The notes: a model not told the origin generated them from the sequence alone. A stretch of 64,000 nucleotides of DNA from Sporomusaceae bacterium (GCA_018434355.1 JAHDPL010000023.1:62001-126000); one strand, 5' to 3'; counted from the stretch's first letter, positions 25,884 to 35,625 are shown. Numbers and translations are program-made.

Positions 25884-26869
25884 TGCTGATCTCCTGGAAT
25901 ACGACGCAAGCCTGCAATATTTCCTGTCTGCATTGCTATCGCGATGCAGGGGATTGCCTGCGCGATGAACTGACGACAGAAGAGGGTAAGCGACTGTTGG
26001 ACGATGCGTTTGCCTGCGGCTTTCGCATATTTGTCTTCAGCGGCGGCGAACCATTGCTGCGTCCCGATTTGCTGGAACTGATCGCCTACGCCCGCTCGAT
26101 CGGACTGAGGCCAGTGCTCGGCACGAACGGGATTCTGCTGACGCCGCAGAAGGTGGCCGAACTGAAGCAGGCAGGGCTGGCGGCTGCCGGCATCAGCGTG
26201 GACAGCGTATCGCCCGAGCGGCATGACTGGTTCCGCCAGTCGGCCGGCGCCTGGGCCGCCACCGTCGAAGGGATGCGGGTATGCCGCGAGGCGGGGCTGC
26301 CGTTTCAGGTCCATACCACGGTGATGGACTGGAACGAGGCGGAAGTGCTGGATATCACCGACAAGGCGATCGAATGGGGCGCGGCGGCGCATCATATTTT
26401 CTTCCTGGTGCCGACCGGTCGCGGCGACAATATCAAGGACCGCAGCTTGCCGACCACGCAGCAGGAAATCCTGCTGTCAAACATCCTGGAAAAGCAGCGG
26501 CAGGTTTCGATCGAGCTGAAACCGACCTGTGCGCCGCAATTCATGCGGATCGCTTCGCAAAAGGAGATCCCGATGCGGTTCAGCAAAGGCTGTATAGCCG
26601 GAACTGCGTACTGTGTGATCCTGCCGAACGGCGACCTGCAACCCTGTCCGTACTTTCCGCTGAAAGCCGGCAATGTCCGTGAAGGCGGCTTTGCCAAACT
26701 GTGGCGGGAATCGCCGCTGTTTCTCGAACTGCGCACGACAAAGCTGGGCGGCGCTTGCGGCGCCTGCGGTTACCAGGATATCTGCGGCGGCTGCCGGGCC
26801 AGAGCTTGGCACGCCTCAAGCGGCGACTACATGGCGGAAGACCCCAGCTGCATTTTCAGCGGCAATTAA
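25883..26869 (+). CDS. nirJ2: Radical SAM/SPASM protein, NirJ2/AhbD-like
   Basis: Second radical SAM enzyme of the pair, 328 residues. It begins MLISWNTTQACNISCLHCYRDAG (4Fe-4S motif CNISCLHC), with FSGGEPLLRPD and a C-terminal SPASM Cys cluster CGACGYQDICGGCRAR. ATG 25883 overlaps the stop of the upstream gene by one base and GAAGGA precedes it, so the much longer open frame is not used. Probably acts in the same heme-type pathway; a peptide-modifying role is less likely because no precursor peptide is seen. Confidence 0.75.
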   Translation: MLISWNTTQACNISCLHCYRDAGDCLRDELTTEEGKRLLDDAFACGFRIFVFSGGEPLLRPDLLELIAYARSIGLRPVLGTNGILLTPQKVAELKQAGLAAAGISVDSVSPERHDWFRQSAGAWAATVEGMRVCREAGLPFQVHTTVMDWNEAEVLDITDKAIEWGAAAHHIFFLVPTGRGDNIKDRSLPTTQQEILLSNILEKQRQVSIELKPTCAPQFMRIASQKEIPMRFSKGCIAGTAYCVILPNGDLQPCPYFPLKAGNVREGGFAKLWRESPLFLELRTTKLGGACGACGYQDICGGCRARAWHASSGDYMAEDPSCIFSGN

Positions 26870-26893
26870 CGGCAACAAGAGGAGGGCCCAGAC

Positions 26894-27274
26894 ATGCTCA
26901 GAGGAGTGCGCGGCGCAACCACCGCGCTGGCCAACGAACCGGAAGCAGTCCGGACGGCTACGAAGAATCTGCTGGTCGCCATGACCAAAGCCAATGCGTT
27001 GAAGCCGGGCGATATCGCGGCAGTCATCTTCAGTTCCACGCCGGACCTCAATGCGGCGTTCCCGGCCTCGGCGGCCCGAGAACTCGGCTGGAACGAAGTG
27101 CCGCTATTCGGTACGCAGGAAATCGACTGCCCGACCGGAGTTCCCTTGTGCATCCGGGTGCTCATTTTGCTGAACACCGACAAGAAACAACATGAGATTC
27201 AGCCGATTTATCAGGCCGGCGCGGTGGTGCTGCGTCCCGATATTTCGGTAGATGGACGCCGCCAGCCGGAATGA
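26894..27274 (+). CDS. aroH: Chorismate mutase, AroH type
   Basis: Converts chorismate to prephenate for Phe/Tyr synthesis; 126 residues, the monofunctional AroH size and fold. Active-site residues align with the Bacillus enzyme: Arg6 in RGVRGATT, Glu76 in GTQEIDC, Arg88 in CIRVLIL. GGAGGG precedes the ATG. It follows nirJ2 by 24 bases and may share its transcript. The chorismate synthase gene is 26 kb downstream. Confidence 0.93.
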   Translation: MLRGVRGATTALANEPEAVRTATKNLLVAMTKANALKPGDIAAVIFSSTPDLNAAFPASAARELGWNEVPLFGTQEIDCPTGVPLCIRVLILLNTDKKQHEIQPIYQAGAVVLRPDISVDGRRQPE

Positions 27275-27297
27275 ATGGAGAGAAACGGGACGATTGC

Positions 27298-28242
27298 ATG
27301 GAACAGATGGAACAAAAACTGATTTCGATCGCGGTGCCGGTCTATAACGAGCAGGACAATATCGACGTATTGCACCAGGAGATTGTTCGCTATATGGAGC
27401 CGCTGCCGTATCGGTTCGAACTGATTTTTGTCGATGACGGGTCAAGGGATGCGACGCCGCTGGTGCTTGACCGGCTGACCCAGCAGGACGCACGGGTGCG
27501 GGCGCTGATTCTGGCCCGCAACTACGGCTTTCAGACCGCGCTGACCTGCGGCATGGAAAACGCCGATGGCGCAGCAGTCATTACGATGGACGGCGACTTG
27601 CAGCATCCGCCTTCGCTGCTGCCGGAACTGATCCGGCGCTGGGAGGCGGGCGCGGAGGTCGTCCAGACCATCCGCAAGGATACCGAAGGCGCTTCGCTGC
27701 TGAAAAAGTGGACTTCCCGCTTTTTTTACAAGATGATCAACGTCATTTCCAAGATTCACATCACCGAGGGCGGATCAGATTTTCGCCTGCTGGACCGCAA
27801 GGTCGTGCTGAGTTTCCGTCGGTTTGGCGAGCGGGCCAAGTTTATCCGCGGCATCATCAGCTCGATCGGCTATCGCCAGGAGTTTGTCTATTTTGTGGCG
27901 CCGCCGCGAATGGCCGGCGTATCAAAGTTTTCGCTCGGCAAGATGCTGCATTTTGCCTTGGACGGAATCACGGCCTATTCCAAACTGCCGCTGCGAATCG
28001 CATTTTATATGGGATTGCTGTTAGGCTTGGGCAGTTTCTTCTTGCTAGGTCATGTGTTGTTCATCAAGTTTTTCACCGAAGAAGCGGTGCCCGGCTGGGC
28101 CACGACTTCGGCCAGCGTCTTTCTGTTAGGCGGTTTGCAGCTGGTCGGATTGGGCATTGTCGGCGAATATGTCGGCCGAATCTTTGAAGAGGTCAAAGGA
28201 CGCCCGCTGTATCTGGTTCGCGACGAACTGCGAAAAAAATAG
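27298..28242 (+). CDS. GtrB/DPM1-like family 2 glycosyltransferase
   Basis: About 314 residues. A GT-A domain (SIAVPVYNEQDNID, FVDDGSRDAT, MDGDLQHPP, GGSDFRLLDRKVV) is followed by two C-terminal membrane segments (about 232-260 and 270-295). Such enzymes transfer a sugar from a nucleotide to polyprenyl phosphate at the cytoplasmic membrane. Start uncertain: ATG 27271 overlaps the aroH stop by 4 bases but lacks a good ribosome site; ATG 27298 and 27307 lie nearer the conserved fold. The sugar is unknown. Confidence 0.88.
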   Translation: MEQMEQKLISIAVPVYNEQDNIDVLHQEIVRYMEPLPYRFELIFVDDGSRDATPLVLDRLTQQDARVRALILARNYGFQTALTCGMENADGAAVITMDGDLQHPPSLLPELIRRWEAGAEVVQTIRKDTEGASLLKKWTSRFFYKMINVISKIHITEGGSDFRLLDRKVVLSFRRFGERAKFIRGIISSIGYRQEFVYFVAPPRMAGVSKFSLGKMLHFALDGITAYSKLPLRIAFYMGLLLGLGSFFLLGHVLFIKFFTEEAVPGWATTSASVFLLGGLQLVGLGIVGEYVGRIFEEVKGRPLYLVRDELRKK

Positions 28243-28259
28243 TTTCAAAATACTGATGC

Positions 28260-28277
28260 CGGCAGGATTTTTTGCCG
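28260..28277. repeat. 18-nt intergenic hairpin motif, copy 1
   Basis: CGGCAG-GATTTT-TTGCCG. The same 18-base layout recurs at 29820-29837 and 47701-47718. Function unknown. Confidence 0.4.
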
Positions 28278-28287
28278 ATATAACGAA

Positions 28288-28425
28288 TAGTTACAATCGT
28301 GAGCTTTTAACTCGCCGAATCCAGCTCAGGTACGGGGGAACCAAAATTTGGGGTGAAACTCGGATCACCGAGTAGGGTGCCTTCAACCCTAACCCGTCAG
28401 CTAACCCCGGAGGCAACAGAGAGGA
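28288..28425 (+). promoter_or_regulatory. ydaO-yuaA type c-di-AMP riboswitch
   Basis: The leader carries the conserved ydaO/yuaA blocks in order: CTCGCCGAATCC, TACGGGGGAACCA, TTTGGGGTGAAACTC, GAGTAGGGTGCCTTCAACCC, and AACCCGTCAGCTAACCCC. Known members bind cyclic-di-AMP and usually turn off cell-wall hydrolase or K+ transport genes. It sits directly before an NlpC/P60 hydrolase, the commonest partner of this class. No separate terminator stem was resolved between aptamer and start codon, so control may be at translation. The 5' edge is approximate. Confidence 0.92.
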
Positions 28426-28434
28426 GCGCTGTAT

Positions 28435-29136
28435 TTGCGCAAGGTCCGTGTAGCATTGTTTGTATTGTTGACTCTCTCGTTTCTGGTGTCGGCGGTCAGC
28501 GCCGCACCGCAGGTCGAAACCGCGAATCAGACTGCCGCAGAACCTCTTCAGGTCGGCGATCGCGGCGACGAAGTGCTGGCTCTCCAGCAAAAATTGTCCC
28601 AAATGGGCTATGTGGTCGGCTCGATGGATGGCGTGTACGGCGATGTGACGGCAGAAGCCGTCAAGATGCTGCAACGCGACAAAAAGTTGCCGGTGGACGG
28701 CAAAGTGACGCCGGAACTGTATCGGTTGATGCTGGGGCGGGACCTGCCGGTCAGCCGCGGTGCGCCTGTCGCCACGGTCCGTCGCCTGATTCAGACGAGT
28801 TTCCAGTACATCGGCGTTCCCTACTGGTTTGGCGGCAACACGCCGCGCGGCTTTGACTGCTCGGGCTTCACCCGTTACGTCTTCGCCAACATCGGAATCA
28901 ACCTGCCGCGCATGGCGGATGGCCAGTATGCCATCGGTCGGCCGGTTTCCACCGAACGGTTGCAGTCTGGCGACCTGGTATTCTTTGAAACCTACGAACC
29001 CGGCCCGTCGCATGTCGGCATTTACATCGGCAACGGCCAGTTCATCAGTGCGACTTCCAGCCGCGGCGTCGCGGTGGCCGACATGTTCGGTCATTATTGG
29101 GGCGAGCGGTATCTGGGGGCACGGCGGGTTTTATAG
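28435..29136 (+). CDS. Secreted NlpC/P60 peptidoglycan endopeptidase
   Basis: Cell-wall hydrolase of 233 residues. Signal peptide (about 1-23), a PG_binding_1 repeat (about 38-100: GDRGDEVLALQQKLSQMGY), then an NlpC/P60 domain (about 115-233) with catalytic Cys142 in FDCSGFTRY and His193 in PSHVGIYIG. TTG 28435 follows GAGAGGAG. A c-di-AMP riboswitch leads it, linking wall remodelling to that messenger, and a terminator follows. Confidence 0.95.
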   Translation: MRKVRVALFVLLTLSFLVSAVSAAPQVETANQTAAEPLQVGDRGDEVLALQQKLSQMGYVVGSMDGVYGDVTAEAVKMLQRDKKLPVDGKVTPELYRLMLGRDLPVSRGAPVATVRRLIQTSFQYIGVPYWFGGNTPRGFDCSGFTRYVFANIGINLPRMADGQYAIGRPVSTERLQSGDLVFFETYEPGPSHVGIYIGNGQFISATSSRGVAVADMFGHYWGERYLGARRVL

Positions 29137-29148
29137 CAGGGAAACAGC

Positions 29149-29175
29149 AAAGGACCGCTGCGCGCGGTCCTTTTT
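29149..29175 (+). terminator. Intrinsic terminator of the NlpC/P60 gene
   Basis: AAAGGACCGC (29149-29158) pairs with GCGGTCCTTT (29164-29173), loop TGCGC, T run. Confidence 0.92.
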
Positions 29176-29205
29176 CATTGCAGGAAATGACGGGAGGTTT
29201 AACTG

Positions 29206-29772
29206 ATGACGGAAACAAGACAAAAAGCCTGGGCTGAGCTGCGCAAGCACGTGACCAGCGAAGTGCTGCTGAAACATTGTCTGGCAGTCGAAATCGCGAT
29301 GCGGGCCTATGCCGAGAAGTTCGGCGAGGATGTCGAATACTGGGGCAGCGTCGGTTTATTGCACGATGTCGATTTTGAAAAATTCCCCCACGAACATCCG
29401 CACCACGCGCGGGAAATCTTGTCGGCGGCCGGCTATGATGACGCGTTCATCACCGATGTCGAATCGCATTGCCGCGTCTGGGAAGGCGAACGCAGCATGC
29501 TGCAAAAGACGCTGCTGGCGGTGGATGAGATGACCGGTTTTATCATTGCCTGCGCGCTGGTAAGGCCGGATCGCAGCCTGGAGAATCTGGAAGTGAAATC
29601 GGTGATGAAGAAGATCAAGGATAAGGCGTTTGCCAGAGCGGTCAACCGCGAGACGCTGACTGGCGGCGCGCAGGAAATGAATGTCGACTTTGCCGAGCAT
29701 GTGGCGTTTCTGACCCAGGCGCTGGCTGCTGCGGTCAAGCAGCCGGATTATCAGGAAGTGCCGTTGATTTGA
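29206..29772 (+). CDS. HD-domain hydrolase
   Basis: 188-residue HD-superfamily protein. Metal-binding residues are in LLKHCLAVE, GLLHDVDFEKFP and ESHCRVW; this resembles the group of predicted HDIG phosphohydrolases found across Clostridia. GGGAGG precedes the ATG. It stands alone between two terminators. The substrate is not predictable. Confidence 0.82.
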   Translation: MTETRQKAWAELRKHVTSEVLLKHCLAVEIAMRAYAEKFGEDVEYWGSVGLLHDVDFEKFPHEHPHHAREILSAAGYDDAFITDVESHCRVWEGERSMLQKTLLAVDEMTGFIIACALVRPDRSLENLEVKSVMKKIKDKAFARAVNRETLTGGAQEMNVDFAEHVAFLTQALAAAVKQPDYQEVPLI

Positions 29773-29810
29773 GCGCGGACTAGTTGGGCTACGTACTGGC
29801 GAAATGAAAA

Positions 29811-29852
29811 AACTTCCTGTGGCAGGATTTTCTGTTGCAGGAAGTTCTTTTT
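29811..29852. terminator. Bidirectional terminator
   Basis: AACTTCCTG (29811-29819) pairs with CAGGAAGTT (29838-29846); CTTTTTTTA follows on the + strand and TTTTTTC on the minus strand. It ends the HD gene and the small minus-strand gene. Its loop region holds copy 2 of the 18-nt motif (29820-29837). Confidence 0.88.
29820..29837. repeat. 18-nt intergenic hairpin motif, copy 2
   Basis: TGGCAG-GATTTT-CTGTTG, inside the loop of the bidirectional terminator. Confidence 0.35.
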
Positions 29853-29942
29853 TTATTCGTGGAACAGCTGGTCCCAGTTGAAGTAGAGCAATGCCAATAT
29901 TAACAGGATGATGACTCCTGCATCGCCGATATAGGGTTCCAT
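29853..29942 (-). CDS. 29-residue single-pass membrane protein
   Basis: Small gene on the minus strand: ATG at 29942, stop TAA at 29853. It is preceded by a strong GAGGAGG site at 8 bases and by TATAAT further upstream. The product starts MEPYIGDAG, has one hydrophobic stretch (VIILLILALLYF, about 10-21) and ends NWDQLFHE. Its stop runs straight into a bidirectional terminator. Start, ribosome site, membrane helix and terminator together argue that it is real. Function unknown; small one-helix proteins are common among sporulation and stress factors, but nothing specific can be claimed. Confidence 0.7.
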   Translation of the reverse strand: MEPYIGDAGVIILLILALLYFNWDQLFHE

Positions 29943-30127
29943 GGCCCGACCTCCTCGCCTTTCGTAGTATCATTATAAAACATTTTCGCCGCGAATGGAT
30001 GGGAGACGGATAAAAATCATCGACCGAGTTGGCTAAGAAGTCCGAGAAAGCAGGAGTTTTTCGTCTGCCCGTTGAAAATTTTATCAATGAGTAATGACAG
30101 GAATAATTCCCCATGGGAGGCAACCGC

Positions 30128-31810
<1,683 letters not shown>

Positions 31811-31845
31811 ATTGATGCGGCGTCGCGGAAGGGAAGCATAACACG

Positions 31846-32901
31846 ATGGACATGGAGTCTCTGCTGCGGGAAGCGGTTGCCCGCCATGCGTCCGACCTGC
31901 ATGTAACGGTGGGTGTGCCGCCGCTGATCCGGATCAACGGCGCGTTGATCAAGCTCGACCTGCCGCCGCTCGGCGTGGACGATACCGCGCAACTGTTTGA
32001 AGAGATTGTCGCCGAAGACCGGCGCACCCAGTTCAATCAAAATGGCGAAGTCGATTTTTCTCATACGGTGTTTGGCCTCAGTCGGTTTCGCGTCAACGTG
32101 TTCCGTCAACGCGGTTCGATTGCGATTGCGATCCGGATCATTCCCGAGCGGGTGCCGAGCCTGCAGGAACTGAAACTGCCTGATGTCTTGCGGGAATTGG
32201 CCCGCAAGCCACGCGGCCTGGTGCTGGTTACCGGACCGACCGGCAGCGGCAAGTCGACTACGATGGCGGCGATGATCGACCAAATCAACCACGAACGGGC
32301 CTGCAACATCCTGACGCTGGAAGACCCGATCGAATATCTGCACCGTCACCGCAACTGCATCATCAACCAGCGCGAAATCGGCTCCGATACACGGACTTTT
32401 GCCAATGGACTGCGGGCGGCATTGCGCGAAGACCCCGACGTCATCCTGGTCGGCGAAATGCGTGACATGGAGACGATGAGCATCGCGGTGCGGGCGGCCG
32501 AGACCGGTCATCTCGTATTGGCGACGCTGCATACCAGCGATGCGGCCCAGACGGTGGACCGGATCATCGATGTGTTCCCGCCGTATCAGCACCAACAGGT
32601 GCGGACTCAACTGTCGCTGGCGTTGCAGGGCATCGTTTCGCAGCAACTGCTGCCGCGCAAGGATGGCAAAGGTCGTATCGTGGCGGTGGAGACGCTGGTC
32701 ACGACCCCGGCGGTGCGCAACTTGATCCGTGAAGGCAAGAGCCACCAGCTGTTGTCGGTTATCCAGACCGGCGCCAAATTTGGCATGCAGTCGATGGACA
32801 CGGCGCTGCGCGACCTGTGCAGGGCGGAGTTGATTGCCGAAGACGAGGCGCTGATGCGTTCGAGCGATCCCGATACGTTGCAGCGGTTACTGAGAGGATA
32901 G
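31846..32901 (+). CDS. pilT: Type IV pilus retraction ATPase PilT
   Basis: Retraction motor, 351 residues. It begins with the PilT-type N-domain (ASDLHVTVGVPPLIRINGAL), with Walker A GPTGSGKSTT near residue 130, LTLEDPIEYLH, and the family signature AIRAA-like AVRAAETGHLVLATLHT. It lies between pilB and pilC and is co-transcribed. Presence of PilT predicts retractile pili for twitching or DNA uptake (comEA/comEC are in the window). Confidence 0.96.
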   Translation: MDMESLLREAVARHASDLHVTVGVPPLIRINGALIKLDLPPLGVDDTAQLFEEIVAEDRRTQFNQNGEVDFSHTVFGLSRFRVNVFRQRGSIAIAIRIIPERVPSLQELKLPDVLRELARKPRGLVLVTGPTGSGKSTTMAAMIDQINHERACNILTLEDPIEYLHRHRNCIINQREIGSDTRTFANGLRAALREDPDVILVGEMRDMETMSIAVRAAETGHLVLATLHTSDAAQTVDRIIDVFPPYQHQQVRTQLSLALQGIVSQQLLPRKDGKGRIVAVETLVTTPAVRNLIREGKSHQLLSVIQTGAKFGMQSMDTALRDLCRAELIAEDEALMRSSDPDTLQRLLRG

Positions 32902-32911
32902 GACAAGCAAG

Positions 32912-34135
32912 ATGGCAAGACAATACGAGTACAAGGCCCGCGATGCCAGCGGACAGTTGTTTAGCGGCATGATCCTGGCCGATGACGAAGCCGGGGTTGC
33001 CGGACATATCCGCACCAAGGGCCTGTACGTCACGCAAATCAGGCCTGCGAAAGCAAACCTGGACATTGGTGTGTTGCTGCAGAACCGACGCAAGATCAGC
33101 ACCCGCGACTTGTCGATCTTGTGTCGTCAGTTTGCCACGATGCTGGAAGCCGGCATGCCGATTTTGAACTGTCTGGCAGTGCTGGCTGAACAGACGGAAA
33201 ATCCTCGCCTAAAGGATAACCTGCACAAAGTGTATAAGAACGTCCAGGAAGGCATGGCGCTGGCCCGGGCGATGGAAGAGCAGAAGGGGATATTTCCCGA
33301 CATCATGACCAGTATGGTGGCGGCAGGCGAACTGGGCGGCGTGCTGGATGACGTGATGCTGCGTCTGTCGGTCCACTTTGAAAAGGAACACCGGTTGAAT
33401 GAAAAGGTAAAAGCTGCGCTGACCTATCCGGCCGTCGTTATGGCGATGGCTGTGGTGGTGGTCGTGTTCGTGCTGACCTTCATTTTGCCGACTTTTGTCG
33501 GCATGTTTGCTTCGATGAAGGTCGAATTGCCGCTGTTGACACGGGGGCTGCTGGCAATCAGCGGCTTTATCACCAAGTATTGGTGGTTGTTGCTGCTACT
33601 GGGACTGGCAATAAGTATCGGCGTTAACTGGGGACTGCAAAAAACCGCCGGCAAGGAGCTGCGGGACCGGATCATCCTAAAACTTCCGGTGTTCGGTCCG
33701 CTGGTGAAAAAAGTCGCGGTGGCCCGGTTCACCCGGACGCTGGCCAGTCTGCTGCGCGGCGGGGTGCCGTTGCTGTCGGCGCTCGACGTGGTGAAAAGCT
33801 CGACCGGCAATATGGTGGTGAGCAACGCGCTGGCTGCCTCGCAGGAAAGCATCAAGGAAGGCGAAGATTTATCGACTCGGCTCGGCGCCAGCAGGATTTT
33901 CCCGCCGATGGTGGTGCAGATGGTGGCGGTCGGCGAGGAGGCCGGCGAACTGGACAAGATGCTGGACAAAGTGGCCGATTTTTACGAAGAGGACGCGCAG
34001 GACCTCGTCAACCGGCTGAGCAGCCTGCTGGAACCGTTTTTGATCGGGTTTCTCGGCATTACCATCGGCCTGATCGTTATTTCGATCTTGTTGCCGATGT
34101 TTGATGTGATCGGCAATATCAACAAGGTGATGTAA
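32912..34135 (+). CDS. pilC: Type IV pilus inner-membrane platform protein PilC
   Basis: Polytopic platform protein, 407 residues, with the typical N-terminal YEYKARDASGQ start, two T2SSF/GspF cytoplasmic domains and membrane segments near residues 170-190, 215-235 and 375-398. It couples PilB/PilT action to pilin movement. It starts 11 bases after the pilT stop. Confidence 0.96.
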   Translation: MARQYEYKARDASGQLFSGMILADDEAGVAGHIRTKGLYVTQIRPAKANLDIGVLLQNRRKISTRDLSILCRQFATMLEAGMPILNCLAVLAEQTENPRLKDNLHKVYKNVQEGMALARAMEEQKGIFPDIMTSMVAAGELGGVLDDVMLRLSVHFEKEHRLNEKVKAALTYPAVVMAMAVVVVVFVLTFILPTFVGMFASMKVELPLLTRGLLAISGFITKYWWLLLLLGLAISIGVNWGLQKTAGKELRDRIILKLPVFGPLVKKVAVARFTRTLASLLRGGVPLLSALDVVKSSTGNMVVSNALAASQESIKEGEDLSTRLGASRIFPPMVVQMVAVGEEAGELDKMLDKVADFYEEDAQDLVNRLSSLLEPFLIGFLGITIGLIVISILLPMFDVIGNINKVM

Positions 34136-34229
34136 GGAGGGGAGGGAAGCGACAAAATCAACTTAGGAAAACAGAGGGAAATGCCGATAAATTAGGTGAG
34201 GAAAGCTTTTTCCGAATTGTTCGTTCTGC

Positions 34230-34258
34230 TTGACAAATTGTCTGACGACAGCTATCAT
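34230..34258 (+). promoter_or_regulatory. Promoter of the major pilin gene
   Basis: TTGACA (34230-34235), 17-base spacer, TATCAT (34253-34258), giving a leader of about 65 bases. A separate strong promoter fits a highly expressed pilin. The rest of the 195-base gap before the pilin shows no gene. Confidence 0.75.
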
Positions 34259-34330
34259 TATTAAGGAAAGTCATTATCAAGATTCGCCGGAAGCATCGAA
34301 TTTACTATTAAAAGGGAAAGAGGGAGTTCT

Positions 34331-34732
34331 ATGTTGCAATTATTCAAAAAACGTCTGTCCAATCGTAAAGGTTTCACCCTGGTCGAGTTACTGGTGGTCG
34401 TAGCGATTATCGGAATTCTGGCGGCGATCGCGGTGCCGCGATTTACAGATGCAAATGCGGCAGCACGTGGTGCAAAGATATTGGCTGATCTGCGAACCAT
34501 TGATAGTGCGGCAGCAATCCATTTGGCTAATACCGGAAGTTATCCAGCAACTATTGCGGCATTAACGACTGCAAACTTACTCACCACGACTCCGACACCT
34601 CCAACGGGAGCGTATAGAGTTAATAATACTGATTATACTGCAGCGACGGGGTATACTTTTGCTGGAGGAAGGGCCAAAGTGGTTGGAGGTTCGGGCGCAA
34701 ACATGATTGCTGATGGAACGATTGTTCCATAA
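34331..34732 (+). CDS. pilA: Type IV major prepilin
   Basis: 133-residue prepilin. Leader of 14 residues ending KG, cleaved before Phe15 in GFTLVELLVVVAIIGILAA, with the conserved Glu19. The short globular part is rich in Thr/Ala and has no Cys pair. GAGGGAG precedes the ATG. It follows pilBTC with its own promoter and terminator, as for a major pilin; a minor pilin is possible. Confidence 0.9.
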   Translation: MLQLFKKRLSNRKGFTLVELLVVVAIIGILAAIAVPRFTDANAAARGAKILADLRTIDSAAAIHLANTGSYPATIAALTTANLLTTTPTPPTGAYRVNNTDYTAATGYTFAGGRAKVVGGSGANMIADGTIVP

Positions 34733-34782
34733 TCAGTTTTTTTCTGTCAATTAAGTATTTGGTGTTAATTTTTTTCTTTACT

Positions 34783-34825
34783 CAACGCGTCTCCTCTTTA
34801 CCGAGGCGGGCGCGTTGTTCTTTTT
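34783..34825 (+). terminator. Terminator of pilA, repeat-family copy 1
   Basis: CAACGCG (34783-34789) pairs with CGCGTTG (34811-34817), with an inner CCTC/GAGG stem, then TTCTTTTT. Near-copies occur at 35471-35517 and 36306-36346. Confidence 0.85.
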
Positions 34826-34912
34826 CATGGCTGAAATCAAGTGGAAAAATTAAGATATAATCAATTTGGACGAATTGCTTTCAATAAGCGTTTAGGATGG
34901 TAAGCCGCAGCC

Positions 34913-35227
34913 ATGAGCGTCAATCTAAGCGACAGACTCATCACGCAGATTCATGACCTGGCCAGCAAGCACCCCATCCACCGGGTCGTGCTGTTTGGTT
35001 CGCGGGCGCGGGGAGATCATCATGCCGCGAGTGATATTGACCTGGCGATTTTTCCGTCGCCGGATTTCAACAGCAGGGAACTAGTGAGCAATGAAGTCGA
35101 TGAGCTGCCTACGCTGCTCAAAATCGACCTGGTTTTTGTTGATGAACAGACAGCTGATGATTTGCTGGACCGCATCAATCGGGAAAGAGTGCTTCTCTAT
35201 GAGCGACCTGAATCGAAAACTAAATAA
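34913..35227 (+). CDS. MNT-type nucleotidyltransferase (MntA-like antitoxin)
   Basis: 104-residue minimal nucleotidyltransferase. The active-site motif is complete: VVLFGSRARGDHHAASDIDLAIF. Such proteins pair with HEPN/HepT-like toxins and neutralise them by nucleotidylation. AGGATGG precedes the ATG. Its stop overlaps the start of the HepT-like gene by 29 bases. The partner is truncated, so the module is probably inactive as a toxin-antitoxin pair. Confidence 0.85.
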   Translation: MSVNLSDRLITQIHDLASKHPIHRVVLFGSRARGDHHAASDIDLAIFPSPDFNSRELVSNEVDELPTLLKIDLVFVDEQTADDLLDRINRERVLLYERPESKTK

Positions 35228-35438
35228 CTTTTCCACGGCGTTGTCCTGTTTACAAGAAGGGGGGGGGCAGCTGGAACAGGCCGGCGACCTCGGGCGTGAC
35301 GGCTTGATTCAGCGTTTTGAGTTCACTTTTGAATTAGCCTGGAAAACATTGACGGCCTGCTTTGAACAGGAAGGGTTAACCGGATTGGTATCACCGGAGG
35401 GTTCCAGGAGTTGGCGACTCGATTGCGATCCAGAGTAA
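35199..35438 (+). pseudogene. HI0074-family (HepT-like) toxin, truncated
   Basis: Family landmark GLIQRFEFTFELAWKTL is clear, but the frame stops after 79 residues where relatives run about 130. After LVSPEG the reading is unlike the family (RSWRLDCDPE); a shifted frame reads GFQELATRLRSR and also stops soon. The C-terminal half is therefore lost. A run of nine G at 35259-35267 near the start (EGGGQ) could slip. It overlaps the MNT gene, the usual arrangement of the pair. Confidence 0.7.
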
Positions 35439-35470
35439 TAGCGGAGTAGCCAAGTAATTAGTCTCATGTT

Positions 35471-35517
35471 CTGCGACGCGGCAACCTCTTTGCGGAGGAT
35501 GTCGCGTTGATTGCTTT
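35471..35517 (+). terminator. Terminator-like repeat-family copy 2
   Basis: GCGAC (35473-35477) pairs with GTCGC (35501-35505), inner CCTC/GAGG stem with CTCTTT loop entry as in the pilA terminator; T run weak. Confidence 0.5.
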
Positions 35518-35570
35518 TATTGAGAATTTACGCTAGAGTGCGCAAGTGCTGTATTACCTTGATAAATAAT

Positions 35571-35604
35571 ACGTATTGAATGAACACGTACTGAATGATA
35601 GAAT
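35571..35604 (+). promoter_or_regulatory. hicAB promoter with operator-like direct repeat
   Basis: TTGAAT (35576-35581), 17-base spacer, TAGAAT (35599-35604). Overlapping it are two 13-base direct repeats, ACGTATTGAATGA (35571) and ACGTACTGAATGA (35586), one mismatch, 15 bases apart. Position suits binding by HicB or the HicA-HicB complex. Confidence 0.55.
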
Positions 35605-35625
35605 TATTCTAAGGAGGTCCCTCGC

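Noticed and set aside
34136-34330. Short leader peptide before pilA
   Set aside because: The only start with a ribosome-like site gives a four-codon frame; more likely plain leader sequence.
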